From Paenibacillus puerhi (GTDB taxonomy: Bacteria; Bacillota; Bacilli; Paenibacillales; NBRC-103111), in NCBI RefSeq assembly GCF_009846885.1, contig NZ_WUWM01000037.1:1-60377 (forward strand): a stretch of 60,377 bases of DNA, written 5' to 3'. The position numbers were made by a program, and so were the translations under genes. Within the stretch, counting starts at the first letter, position 1. Every line of letters starts with the position of its first letter. The notes below the pieces were generated by a model that saw only the letters and a list, made by a program, of their open reading frames with translations, made no database searches and had not been told where the DNA came from. Of the stretch, positions 37,796 to 47,311 are shown in pieces.

Positions 37796-38356
37796 CTACA
37801 CGTTAAATTTCGCCATTGTCGTTTCAAAAGGATGCGTCAGCAGATGCTCCATCGCATCGCTAGTCTTGTCCAGCACATCTCCGATCCGGGACGCTTCATC
37901 CTTGGAGAACGTATGCAGCACATAATCGGCAATATCCCGTCCGGGCGCCGGTCGCGAGATCCCCATCCGGATCCGGTTAAACGACTGCGTCCCCAGATGC
38001 GCGATGGCAGACTTGATGCCATTATGCCCTCCGGCGCTTCCTTGGTAGCGCAGCCGGATATGGCCATACGGCGTATCGAGATCATCATACACAATGACCA
38101 GATCCTCAAGGCTCACCTTGTAGAAATCCATACATGCACGAATGGATTCCCCGGACAAATTCATGTACGTCTGCGGCTTCAGCAAATAGACTTTCTGCCC
38201 GTTCACGACACCTTCGCCAAGCAGTCCCTTGCATTTACTCTGCGTAATCCGGATGCCATGCCTTCCGGCAAATCGGTCCAGCGCCATAAACCCGATGTTA
38301 TGCCGGGTTTGTTCATATTGTTTGCCCGGATTCCCCAGGCCCACAAACCATTTCAA
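37796..38356 (-). CDS. pth: Peptidyl-tRNA hydrolase
   Basis: Recycles peptidyl-tRNA released from ribosomes. The 186-residue product begins KWFVGLGNPGKQYEQTRHNIGF, which includes the catalytic His in TRHN, and has the DDLDTPYGHIRLR and GSAGGHNGIKS signatures. The start is TTG at 38356 with AGGGG five bases before it; the longer in-frame ATG adds 25 residues absent from the family. It follows ctc after a terminator, so a separate promoter is likely. Confidence 0.95.
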   Translation of the reverse strand: MKWFVGLGNPGKQYEQTRHNIGFMALDRFAGRHGIRITQSKCKGLLGEGVVNGQKVYLLKPQTYMNLSGESIRACMDFYKVSLEDLVIVYDDLDTPYGHIRLRYQGSAGGHNGIKSAIAHLGTQSFNRIRMGISRPAPGRDIADYVLHTFSKDEASRIGDVLDKTSDAMEHLLTHPFETTMAKFNV

Positions 38357-38551
38357 AACGACCCCTGCTCCCTTCCCGCTTCCTGAACAGGCGCTTCTAT
38401 CTCCGACCTGTAGTGCGTATACCTCTTCCATGATACTCGAAAAACATCATCTAAGCCAACTTTATAGAAGACCCCCACAGATGCTTCTGCCCGCCCCATT
38501 CCGTAGAGTCACTATCTGGGGAATAAACGCCTGGCAAGGCAAACTGCAAAG

Positions 38552-38582
38552 AAAAAAACGCACCGATCGCATCGGCACGTTT
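38552..38582 (-). terminator. Terminator of ctc
   Basis: AACGTGCCGAT/ATCGGTGCGTT is followed by seven T on the minus strand, 28 bp after the ctc stop. Confidence 0.92.
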
Positions 38583-38610
38583 TCCTCTTTGCTCGGACAA
38601 GCCAGGCAGC

Positions 38611-39246
38611 TTAGCTGACCGGCTCCTCCGACTTGTCGGCCTCGGCAGACGCCTCGGCTTTCTCGGCGGATTCCTCCACCTCTTCGGCATCCTCCGCTTT
38701 TTGCGGCGCCAGAATTGTAGCAAGGACGTCATGCTCGTCCGTTTTGAGCTCCACGTTGTCCGGCAGCCTCAAGCTGGACACCAGCAGATTCTCGCCAATC
38801 TCGAGCGCCGAGACATCCACTTCGATCGAATCTGGGATTTGCGTCGGCAAGCAGCGCACTTCCAGCTCATGACGCTGAATTTGCAGGATTCCACCGACTT
38901 GTACCCCAGCCGGATCGCCGGTGTAGTCCAAGCGCACTGTCGTATTAACAGGCTCGTCCATATTGATTTGATGGAAATCGATATGCAGCAGCTGACGGCT
39001 GAGTCCATCCCGTTGAATTTCATTGATCATTACCGGTTGTTTGCCGTATTCGGGAACGTCCAGCTCGATCACCGCATGAGGGTTAACCTTAAGCAGCGCC
39101 AAAAGCTCCTTCTGGTCGATCATGATCGGGGTTTGGGACACCTTCCTCCCGTACACCACACCAGGAACCTTTCCTTCAGCACGAAGACGCTTGCGTTCTC
39201 CCTTCGTACCTACGTTGCGAGCTTCCGCTTTCAATGCAGTAGTCAT
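38611..39246 (-). CDS. ctc: 50S ribosomal protein L25/general stress protein Ctc
   Basis: Binds 5S rRNA in the large subunit. The 211 residues have an N-terminal L25 domain (to about 95; ERKRLRAEGKVPGVVYGR), a TL5/Ctc C-terminal beta domain and an acidic Glu/Ala tail of about 30 residues. The start at 39246 (MTTALKAEARN) follows GAAGGAGG. The glmU stop is only 78 bp upstream; prs, found between these genes in B. subtilis, is absent. Confidence 0.94.
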   Translation of the reverse strand: MTTALKAEARNVGTKGERKRLRAEGKVPGVVYGRKVSQTPIMIDQKELLALLKVNPHAVIELDVPEYGKQPVMINEIQRDGLSRQLLHIDFHQINMDEPVNTTVRLDYTGDPAGVQVGGILQIQRHELEVRCLPTQIPDSIEVDVSALEIGENLLVSSLRLPDNVELKTDEHDVLATILAPQKAEDAEEVEESAEKAEASAEADKSEEPVS

Positions 39247-39324
39247 CAGACAACCTCCTTCGATTGGGAACAAGCTTAGCTTCTACTTACTTTACCCAAT
39301 CGACGGAGGTCTAAAACGTCCGGA

Positions 39325-40737
39325 CTATGATTGCTTCTTGGATGCCGCTTTCTTGGCCGCGAACTTGGCGCGCAGCTTGTCGGCGTAGCCTGACTTATTA
39401 GTCTGTCTCTCCCTGGCAATCGCCAGATCGCCCGGTTCAACGTTTTGCGTAATCGTAGAGCCCGCCACAACGTAAGCCCCCTTGCCTACCTTCACAGGCG
39501 CAATCAGGTTTACATTGCTGCCGACGAAAGCATCGTCCTCTACTTCGGTAAGCTGCTTATTGAAGCCATCATAGTTTACCGTAATCGCGCCGCAGCCGAA
39601 GTTCACGTTTTTGCCGATCTCGGCATCCCCGATGTAGCTCAGATGAGATACCTTGGTATCGTCGCCCAGCTTGGCGTTCTTGATCTCGACGAAGTCGCCG
39701 ATCTTCACATTTTGCCCGAGGTCCGCTCCCGGCCGCAAATAGGCGAATGGCCCGACCGAGGAGCCGTCGCCGACTACGGCGTCCTGAAGCACCGAATACT
39801 TCACGGTTACGCCCGATCCGATCTTCGAATCCACAATATCCGCCTGCGGACCGATCACCGCAGCTTCGCCGACCGCCGTACCGCCGCGCAGCACAGTTCC
39901 GGGATAAAGCACCGTATCCGATCCGATGGTGACATCGGCCTCGATATAGGTAGCAGCCGGGTCAATGATCGATACGCCGTTCAGCATATGCCGACGATTG
40001 ATGCGCGCACGCATCGACTGCTCCGCCTCGGACAAGGCGATCCGGTCATTCACGCCGATCGACTCGGAGGCATCGTCCAGCACATATCCGTCAATCCGCT
40101 CTCCTTGGGCATTCAAAATGCCGATAACATCCGTTATATAATATTCGTTCTGTGCATTATCGTTCTTAACCTGAGCCAGCGCAGCGAACAGCTTCCGGTT
40201 GTCGAAGCAGTAGGTGCCGGTATTGATCTCCTTCACCAGCCGCTCCTCGGGCGTGCAGTCTTTTTCCTCGACGATCTTCGTGACGAATCCGTCCTTATCG
40301 CGAATAATGCGTCCGTAGCCCTTCGGCTGATCGATATCAGCGGTCAGGATCGTAGCCGCCGCCCCGCGTTCCTGGTGCAGCTTGATCATTCCCTCCAGCG
40401 TTTCGGCCGAAATCAACGGCGTATCTCCGCATACGACAAGAGTCAGGCCCTCTTCCTCGCCGACCAGCGGCTTCGCCTGCAGCACCGCATGCCCTGTACC
40501 GAGCTGCTGCTCTTGCAGCGCATACTCCGCTTTTTCTCCGAGATACGCTTGTACCGCTTCAGCGCCATGACCTACGACGACGACAGTACGGGCCGTCTGC
40601 AGACTTTCCAGCGCGGAGACGACATGTCCAACCATCGGTTTGCCGCATACCGGATGCAGAACCTTGTACAGCTTCGACTTCATCCGTTTACCTTGCCCTG
40701 CTGCCAGTACGATTCCTATGATTTTCAATCTCTTCAT
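39325..40737 (-). CDS. glmU: Bifunctional UDP-N-acetylglucosamine pyrophosphorylase/glucosamine-1-phosphate acetyltransferase
   Basis: Makes UDP-GlcNAc for peptidoglycan and teichoic acids. The N-terminal uridyltransferase (1-230) shows VLAAGQGKRMKSKLYKVLHP; residues 250-450 are a left-handed beta-helix of hexapeptide repeats ending in GCGAITVNYDG and GSNVNLIAPV. The 470-residue length is normal. It lies between spoVG and ctc, with a small palindrome about 60 bp upstream. Confidence 0.97.
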   Translation of the reverse strand: MKRLKIIGIVLAAGQGKRMKSKLYKVLHPVCGKPMVGHVVSALESLQTARTVVVVGHGAEAVQAYLGEKAEYALQEQQLGTGHAVLQAKPLVGEEEGLTLVVCGDTPLISAETLEGMIKLHQERGAAATILTADIDQPKGYGRIIRDKDGFVTKIVEEKDCTPEERLVKEINTGTYCFDNRKLFAALAQVKNDNAQNEYYITDVIGILNAQGERIDGYVLDDASESIGVNDRIALSEAEQSMRARINRRHMLNGVSIIDPAATYIEADVTIGSDTVLYPGTVLRGGTAVGEAAVIGPQADIVDSKIGSGVTVKYSVLQDAVVGDGSSVGPFAYLRPGADLGQNVKIGDFVEIKNAKLGDDTKVSHLSYIGDAEIGKNVNFGCGAITVNYDGFNKQLTEVEDDAFVGSNVNLIAPVKVGKGAYVVAGSTITQNVEPGDLAIARERQTNKSGYADKLRAKFAAKKAASKKQS

Positions 40738-40795
40738 CCCCTACTCCTCAAAGAATCCTATCCCATGGCTATGCGGCTTGTGGCCGCTTCTCTAC

Positions 40796-40811
40796 CTATA
40801 TTTCAATATAG
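40796..40811. repeat. Short palindrome upstream of glmU
   Basis: CTATATT-tc-AATATAG, a perfect 7-bp inverted repeat about 60 bp before the glmU start, in the region where its promoter should lie. It may be an operator or chance AT-rich symmetry. Confidence 0.35.
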
Positions 40812-40825
40812 CTTACTCATCGCCA

Positions 40826-40852
40826 AAAGAAAAGAGAGCCCACAAGGCTCCC
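40826..40852 (-). terminator. Terminator of spoVG
   Basis: GGGAGCC/GGCTCTC (one G-T pair) with a 5-nt loop is followed by TTTTCTTTT on the minus strand. Confidence 0.85.
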
Positions 40853-40864
40853 TTAGAATGTCGA

Positions 40865-41149
40865 TTAAGCTCCTTCTTCAATAACTTCTTCTTCCGTAGC
40901 GGCACGATCGTATTCTGTGAGTACGGCGGCTTGAATCTTCTCGCGTGTGGAAGAGGAAATCGGATGCGCGATATCTCTGAACTCTCCATCGGGAGTCCGC
41001 TTGCTAGGCATCGCGACAAACATACCGTTGTTTCCGTCGATCACGCGAATGTCATGTACGACGAATTCATTATCGATGGTAATGGAAGCGATCGCTTTCA
41101 TTCTACCCTCGGAATTCACTCGGCGAAGTCTGACGTCTGTAATTTGCAC
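40865..41149 (-). CDS. spoVG: Septation regulator SpoVG
   Basis: A 94-residue nucleic-acid-binding regulator affecting asymmetric septation. The core [21 protein letters not shown] and [31 protein letters not shown] (written here in pieces of the family block) is highly conserved. The start is GTG at 41149 because GGTGGTGA lies upstream at good spacing and B. subtilis SpoVG begins at the same point. A sigma-H-type promoter precedes it. Confidence 0.97.
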   Translation of the reverse strand: MQITDVRLRRVNSEGRMKAIASITIDNEFVVHDIRVIDGNNGMFVAMPSKRTPDGEFRDIAHPISSSTREKIQAAVLTEYDRAATEEEVIEEGA

Positions 41150-41191
41150 CTTCGGTTCACCACCTTTTTCCATCTAGAAGACTTGAGGTAG

Positions 41192-41219
41192 TAATTCCAC
41201 ATTTTAGGGCAAATTCCTT
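41192..41219 (-). promoter_or_regulatory. Sigma-H-type promoter of spoVG
   Basis: AAGGAATTT (41211-41219) and GTGGAATTA (41192-41200), 10 bp apart, closely match the sigma-H -35 (RnAGGAwWW) and -10 (RnnGAATww) and the known B. subtilis spoVG promoter. An AT-rich region lies upstream, where AbrB binds in B. subtilis. Confidence 0.82.
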
Positions 41220-41271
41220 CTCAGACATCGAACTTTTTAAGTAATTTTAGAAATACTTTATAAAAGGCAAA

Positions 41272-41658
41272 TCATTCGACATTTACTGTGGCAATCAGAT
41301 CTATTTCGACAAGGACATCCTTCGGAAGCCGCGCCACTTCTACGGTTGAGCGGGCTGGCTTATGATCGCCGAAGTAAGAAGCGTAGATCTCATTGACCTC
41401 GGCAAACTGGTTCATATCCTTAATGAACACCGTCGCCTTGACCACTTGCCCCAGCGACGAGCCCGCCTCGGCCAGCACAGCCTGAAGATTTCTGAACACC
41501 TGATGCGTCTGTTCCCCTATGCCGCCTTCTACCAGCCGGCCGTCAGCCCCGAGCGGAATTTGACCGGATGTAAACAGCAGATTGCCGAATTGAACGGCTT
41601 GCGAATACGGCCCGATCGCCGCAGGAGCCTGATCCGTAGATACGGTTTTGATCGTCAT
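41272..41658 (-). CDS. ridA: 2-iminobutanoate/2-iminopropanoate deaminase RidA (YabJ)
   Basis: A YjgF/YER057c-family protein of 128 residues, hydrolysing reactive enamine/imine intermediates. Signatures are [10 protein letters not shown] at residues 10-19, the substrate-site arginine in [15 protein letters not shown] and the [12 protein letters not shown] helix. A TTG two codons upstream (41664) has better ribosome-site spacing and may be used instead. It overlaps the purR stop, as in B. subtilis, where it affects purR function. Confidence 0.93.
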   Translation of the reverse strand: MTIKTVSTDQAPAAIGPYSQAVQFGNLLFTSGQIPLGADGRLVEGGIGEQTHQVFRNLQAVLAEAGSSLGQVVKATVFIKDMNQFAEVNEIYASYFGDHKPARSTVEVARLPKDVLVEIDLIATVNVE

Positions 41659-42506
41659 ACGCAATACTCACTCCCCGAGAGTTCGTTTTCGTTGAAATAA
41701 GTGCCCGGAACCACTTTGATCTGCCGTGATTTCTGATCCACGGTCGACAGCTTGGCCAGCGAAATATAATCGTCCACGAGATGCTCGTCCACTTCCCCGG
41801 ACTCCACGAATACGCCGACCCCTTCTACAGTAGCTTTGAACTCCTGCAGCAAATCCATCATGCCGTGAATCGTCCCCCCGGCACGCATGAAGTCGTCTAT
41901 GATCAGCACCTTAGACTCTTCCTTCAAAGCCCGACGCGCCAAGGACATCGTCTGAATCCGTTTATTCGAGCCGGATACATAGTTGATGCTAACGACCGAC
42001 CCTTCCGTCACCTTGCTGTCGCGACGGACGATCACGACGGGCAGATTCAGATAGGTTGCCGTTGCGTAAGCGAGCGGAATCCCTTTCGTCTCCACCGTCA
42101 TGACCACATCAGGGTTTTTCTTGGCGAACACGGATGCAAACAGCTTGCCGACCTCATTCAGCACCATCGGCTCCCCGAGAATATCGGACATATACAGGTA
42201 GCCTCCCGGCAAAATGCGTTCCGGCTGCTCCAGTTGGCGGCACAGCTGCTGGATAAATTGCAGTGCGCTTGCCGAAGTGACCTTCGGGATATAGCGGACG
42301 CCGCCAGCCGCTCCTGCGAGCGTTTGCAGCTCGCCGAGCCCTTCTTCCTCAAATACTTCCTTAATGATGGCCAGATCCTCGCTGATGGACGACTTAGCTG
42401 AATTATAACGGTCTGCGAACGTCGTTAAAGGAATTAGCGTATGGGGGCGAATCAGCAAGTATTGGGTCATTTCCACCAATCTTGCGCTTCTTTTTAGTTT
42501 TTTCAC
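41655..42506 (-). CDS. purR: Purine operon repressor PurR
   Basis: A dimeric repressor with an N-terminal winged helix (about 1-73, [22 protein letters not shown]) and a phosphoribosyltransferase-type effector domain with the PRPP motif [13 protein letters not shown] near 200. The 283 residues match B. subtilis PurR (285). GTG at 42506 follows AAGGGGGA. A PurBox-like AAAACCGAATATT (one mismatch) overlaps its upstream region on the plus strand, consistent with autoregulation but weak alone. Confidence 0.95.
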   Translation of the reverse strand: MKKLKRSARLVEMTQYLLIRPHTLIPLTTFADRYNSAKSSISEDLAIIKEVFEEEGLGELQTLAGAAGGVRYIPKVTSASALQFIQQLCRQLEQPERILPGGYLYMSDILGEPMVLNEVGKLFASVFAKKNPDVVMTVETKGIPLAYATATYLNLPVVIVRRDSKVTEGSVVSINYVSGSNKRIQTMSLARRALKEESKVLIIDDFMRAGGTIHGMMDLLQEFKATVEGVGVFVESGEVDEHLVDDYISLAKLSTVDQKSRQIKVVPGTYFNENELSGSEYCV

Positions 42507-42613
42507 GAGTAATCCCCCTTCAGCCCGACACAAAGTCAGGAAAAACCGAATATTATACTGTGAATATAACATCTTTATACGGTTAGGATCAAGGAGATTA
42601 CCGATTTTTTTCG

Positions 42614-42627
42614 TTACATACATGTAA
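42614..42627. repeat. 14-bp palindrome between ispE and purR
   Basis: TTACATACATGTAA is a perfect palindrome, about 110 bp before the purR start and 52 bp after the ispE stop. The sequence around it is AT-rich. Its role is unknown. Confidence 0.45.
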
Positions 42628-42678
42628 GGATATATAACATTTTCTTTATGCACTTGTGACATTTTTATGTAAGCAGGC

Positions 42679-43533
42679 TCAAGTCAGAAGCCGAACCGCG
42701 TACACATCCTTACAAAAACCGCGCAGCCCATTGTAGATCCGAGCTACCTTGGCTTCTTTGGAAACAAGCCCGAATACCGTCGGTCCGCTTCCCGACATGA
42801 GTACCCCCTCCGCGCCAAGACGCATCATGACCTCTTTCAGCTGCTTGACCTCGGGATATAGATCGAGCGTCACTTCCTCGAGCACATTACCCAGCGCCGC
42901 GCACAAGTCATCGAATCGTTTATGCCGGATGGCTTCTATAATATGTGGGGTGGAAGGACGCCTTTGGATTTCGGAGGCTCTCAGCTTGCCGTATATTTCC
43001 GCGGTCGACACGTTGATCGGCGGCTTAGCCAGCACCACCCAGCATTGCGGGGGCGCCTCGATAGGCTCGAGGAGCTCCCCCCGGCCACGGGCTACAGCCG
43101 TCCCCCCCGTTACGCAGAACGGCACGTCGGAGCCGAGGACGGAGCCCAGCCGCTGCAGCTCCTCGTTGCTTATGCCCAGCTTCCACAGCTTATTCAAGCC
43201 CCGCAGAGTGGCTGCCGCATCGCTGCTTCCTCCGGCAAGACCGGCAGCGACCGGGATTTTTTTATCAAGATGAATATAGACGCCCTGCTTTACCTCATAC
43301 CGTTCCTTGATCAGACGTGCCGCCTGGAAGGCCAGGTTCTTCTCGTCCAGCGGGATATATCCGGCTTGGCTGGAGATGATGATGGTATCGCGCGGAAGCT
43401 CCTGCATCTCGATCCGGTCAGCCAGATCCACCATCGTCATCACCATCTCGACTTCATGAAACCCGTCTTCGCGTTTGTACAATACGTCCAGCGACAAATT
43501 AATTTTGGCCGGCGCTTTCTCGAATACCTTCAT
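42679..43533 (-). CDS. ispE: 4-diphosphocytidyl-2-C-methyl-D-erythritol kinase
   Basis: A GHMP kinase of the MEP isoprenoid pathway. The 284-residue protein starts [17 protein letters not shown], with the ATP loop [18 protein letters not shown] near residue 95 and the third motif [12 protein letters not shown] near 250. The start at 43533 follows AAGAAGGTG. No clear terminator separates it from purR. Confidence 0.95.
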   Translation of the reverse strand: MKVFEKAPAKINLSLDVLYKREDGFHEVEMVMTMVDLADRIEMQELPRDTIIISSQAGYIPLDEKNLAFQAARLIKERYEVKQGVYIHLDKKIPVAAGLAGGSSDAAATLRGLNKLWKLGISNEELQRLGSVLGSDVPFCVTGGTAVARGRGELLEPIEAPPQCWVVLAKPPINVSTAEIYGKLRASEIQRRPSTPHIIEAIRHKRFDDLCAALGNVLEEVTLDLYPEVKQLKEVMMRLGAEGVLMSGSGPTVFGLVSKEAKVARIYNGLRGFCKDVYAVRLLT

Positions 43534-43614
43534 ACGACACCTTCTTTGCAACTGTCTATCTTGCTACTGTCGGCCCGTTTGCCATGTAACCTAATACTAT
43601 ACCAAAAGCCGCAC

Positions 43615-43647
43615 AAAAAAAAGCCGAAGCCCCTTGAGGGGATCGGC
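43615..43647 (-). terminator. Terminator of sspF
   Basis: An 11-bp stem GCCGATCCCCT/GGGGCTTCGGC with a short loop is followed by eight T on the minus strand. Confidence 0.93.
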
Positions 43648-43663
43648 CCGGTCGGTATCGTGT

Positions 43664-44056
43664 TCAGTGGCCCGGATAAGGGGCGCTCGCGGGAGCAGGC
43701 TGGACCGCTGCATAGGGAAGGAATGGCGCCGCATAAGCGGGAGCAGGACGCTGCGCTTCCTGGGAAGCGAAGGTCGCCGACTGCACCATAGCGGGGATAT
43801 GCGGCTGCCCCGGAGACGGAGTAGCGGCCTGCCGCACCGGGCTGCCCGCATAAGGCGGTCTTGAGGCCGGTGCCGCCGTCTGATTCGCCAGCGCCTGCTC
43901 CGCGATCTGAATAGCCCTCTTGACCATATTGCCGGCATCCTTGGTTCGGATGCCACTCCAGCCTTCCCGCTCCACCGTCTCATAAAACCCGAGATCCTTG
44001 GCCAGCTCATACTTGAACTGCTCGGACATAATTCCTCTGCGGTTTCTTCGGCTCAT
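43664..44056 (-). CDS. sspF: Alpha/beta-type small acid-soluble spore protein SspF with Pro/Ala-rich tail
   Basis: Residues 1-60 are a typical SspF ([20 protein letters not shown], then [17 protein letters not shown]), a DNA-coating spore protein. Residues about 62-130 form a low-complexity Pro/Ala/Gln extension ending in YPGH that B. subtilis SspF (61 residues) lacks. The reading frame is open throughout and a strong terminator follows the stop, so the tail is probably real. A sigma-G promoter stands 39 bp upstream. Confidence 0.92.
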   Translation of the reverse strand: MSRRNRRGIMSEQFKYELAKDLGFYETVEREGWSGIRTKDAGNMVKRAIQIAEQALANQTAAPASRPPYAGSPVRQAATPSPGQPHIPAMVQSATFASQEAQRPAPAYAAPFLPYAAVQPAPASAPYPGH

Positions 44057-44094
44057 ACGCTTCAAATCCCCCTTTGATGAAAAGTAAGTGGGCT

Positions 44095-44125
44095 TAGTAT
44101 GTCCCATCACACGAGAGCATACTCA
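44095..44125 (-). promoter_or_regulatory. Sigma-G promoter of sspF
   Basis: TGAGTA (44120-44125), an 18-bp spacer and a perfect CATACTA (44095-44101) fit the forespore consensus. This is the best sigma-G match in the window. Confidence 0.85.
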
Positions 44126-44305
44126 AGAAGCTGTATGAAGCCGCAACCTTCCGCTCCTTTGGGTCGTCAGATAGAATACACGCTATCCTTATGAAAATGC
44201 CTGTCCTTCGCCCGGTAATGGGCAGTCTGAAGGAGCCACCATACGAAAACGGCCAGCCGCTGTAAACGACCGACCGTTCTTATGTACGGTGGAGCTATTG
44301 TGGAG

Positions 44306-44578
44306 CTATTGATGTATCGCAATCCGTAATTCACCATCGTCGTGGCATACGGTGACTTCCACAGATTCCGTCAAAATGTCTGCATAGCTGTAGGAAACTC
44401 GCTTGAACGATTGCTGCTCTTGATCAAGCTTCACAATAAATACGGAAGGGTAGGTTTCCTCCAAGACACCTGAACGTTCTACGGTTTTGCGACGACCGCC
44501 GTTCGCCCGCAACATGATCTTTTGTCCGACATGAGGTTCCAAACAACGTTTGATCTCCAACAGCGTATTTTTTGCCAT
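44306..44578 (-). CDS. veg: Veg protein
   Basis: A 90-residue conserved protein: [42 protein letters not shown] and a FIVKLDQ segment, matching the Veg family fold (SH3-like barrel). In B. subtilis it is strongly expressed, stimulates biofilm genes and acts during outgrowth. It lies behind two near-consensus promoters. The spacing to sspF (250 bp) holds the sspF promoter and no other gene. Confidence 0.95.
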   Translation of the reverse strand: MAKNTLLEIKRCLEPHVGQKIMLRANGGRRKTVERSGVLEETYPSVFIVKLDQEQQSFKRVSYSYADILTESVEVTVCHDDGELRIAIHQ

Positions 44579-44604
44579 TGACTGCTACCACCTCTTTCCC
44601 ATTA

Positions 44605-44633
44605 AGTATACCGCAATAAAGGTAGTATGTCAA
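44605..44633 (-). promoter_or_regulatory. veg promoter P2 (proximal)
   Basis: Perfect -35 TTGACA (44628-44633), 17-bp spacer, -10 TATACT (44605-44610). It lies 27 bp before the start codon. Confidence 0.9.
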
Positions 44634-44645
44634 TTTAAGCGGAAT

Positions 44646-44675
44646 ATTATATCAACGATACCGATTAATTGTCAA
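44646..44675 (-). promoter_or_regulatory. veg promoter P1 (distal)
   Basis: Perfect -35 TTGACA (44670-44675), 18-bp spacer and perfect -10 TATAAT (44646-44651), with A-tracts upstream. Two such promoters in tandem match the very high veg expression known in B. subtilis. Confidence 0.92.
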
Positions 44676-44736
44676 TAATTTTTTTGTTGAGATTCGCAAC
44701 AGACCGAGCGTCTCCTTTTCTCTTTCCAAAGGCTAA

Positions 44737-44759
44737 GAAAAAAGCACCTTATCGGCGCT
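44737..44759 (-). terminator. Terminator of yabG
   Basis: AGCGCC-gataa-GGTGCT is followed by six T on the minus strand, beginning inside the yabG stop codon. Confidence 0.8.
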
Positions 44760-45649
44760 CAGGTAGACGTTACGTATTGAACTTTAGGAACCCCCCGCCG
44801 GTAATTGCCGCGGGACTCTATGCCTCCCATGCCTTCCAGGCCGCTATGGGTGAGGCTGATTACGTCCAGAATATCCACGGTTTCTCTTATAGGCGTATAG
44901 GCGACCTTGACTGCGATGCAGAGAGGATCCAGCGCGTGGATCAACACACGGGACGGCGAGCTTGCAAAGTTGGCTCCCGCTTGAAGCAGCGCCTCAAAGT
45001 GCGATTGGCAGGCTCCCGCGATAATCGTCAGTGCGTCGCGATTTTTCTCGAATTGCCTCGCTGCATGAACTGCATGCACAAAGTTATGGGAGTTTTTGTA
45101 GCTGCCCAGCTGAGCGATATCCCCGTTAACCCGATGCTTGAGCAATCCGTCATGACCGGTGATTACGACGATATCAGGCCGGACCTGGGGAAGGAGCCGA
45201 CGCAAGGCATCCGCCATATCAGGCTCCGCGACATAGTAGCCCTCTGCCGGCACACGAAGCTCGCCGTATAAATTCATGCATTTGCGCAAATATATCGGAT
45301 CTCCGTCCAGATGAAGCACCTTGCCGGGCATATCGAAGAAAACCGGTCGAGGCTTAGAGGCCTGACCTGCGGTGGCGGCACTCGAGGGACTTCCCCACCC
45401 CGGAGACTCTGCGCCTATCGCAGCGGCCGTACGGCTGCGCTGCACGGCTTCCATCCACTTAGGCCTTGTCAGGATTGTATCCACATAGGGGTCGAACTGC
45501 GGCATCACAATAAGGTCGGGAAGCGGAGCGTCTGCCAACAGCCGCAGCTCCACACCGCGAAGCACGGCAGATTGCCTGCCGAGTTCATGAATTTTGAATA
45601 CAACGTCGCCGCCGTACGATTTCCGAGTGACCAGATCTCCCTGTTTCAT
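44759..45649 (-). CDS. yabG: Sporulation-specific protease YabG
   Basis: A cysteine protease processing spore-coat proteins, made late in the mother cell under sigma-K in B. subtilis. The 296-residue product shows the family block DIVVITGHDGLLK near residue 160, KNSHNFVHAVHAAR and ALTIIAGACQSHFEALLQAGANFASSP-type sequence with the candidate catalytic Cys. A linker (about 72-98) is Ala/Gly/Ser-rich. The ATG follows AGGAGG. Confidence 0.95.
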   Translation of the reverse strand: MKQGDLVTRKSYGGDVVFKIHELGRQSAVLRGVELRLLADAPLPDLIVMPQFDPYVDTILTRPKWMEAVQRSRTAAAIGAESPGWGSPSSAATAGQASKPRPVFFDMPGKVLHLDGDPIYLRKCMNLYGELRVPAEGYYVAEPDMADALRRLLPQVRPDIVVITGHDGLLKHRVNGDIAQLGSYKNSHNFVHAVHAARQFEKNRDALTIIAGACQSHFEALLQAGANFASSPSRVLIHALDPLCIAVKVAYTPIRETVDILDVISLTHSGLEGMGGIESRGNYRRGVPKVQYVTST

Positions 45650-45710
45650 GGCTCATCGCCTCCTCGTCTATCGTATGGCGGCTCTAGGCAAATGGTGCAG
45701 GGGAATTCGC

Positions 45711-47206
<1,496 letters not shown>

Positions 47207-47235
47207 AATGGTTCGTCCTTTCTGCGCGCAAACAT

Positions 47236-47267
47236 GGAAAAAGAAGAGAGCGTGAGCGCCTCTTCTT
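47236..47267 (-). terminator. Terminator of rpfB
   Basis: AAGAAGAGGCGC-tca-GCTCTCTTCTT followed by TTC on the minus strand, between rpfB and rnmV. Confidence 0.85.
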
Positions 47268-47311
47268 AATCCGTTCATCTATATGCATCAGTCTTCCCGA
47301 ATTGCAAGCTC

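Noticed and set aside
39445..40884. Plus-strand open frame of about 480 codons opposite glmU
   Set aside because: Antisense shadow of glmU and part of spoVG; no family resemblance, His/Arg-rich composition typical of shadows.
45669..45698. Sigma-K-like promoter (CACC-N16-CATACGATA) upstream of yabG
   Set aside because: The match is good, but the implied start site falls inside the AGGAGG ribosome site, leaving almost no leader; not annotated as a promoter.
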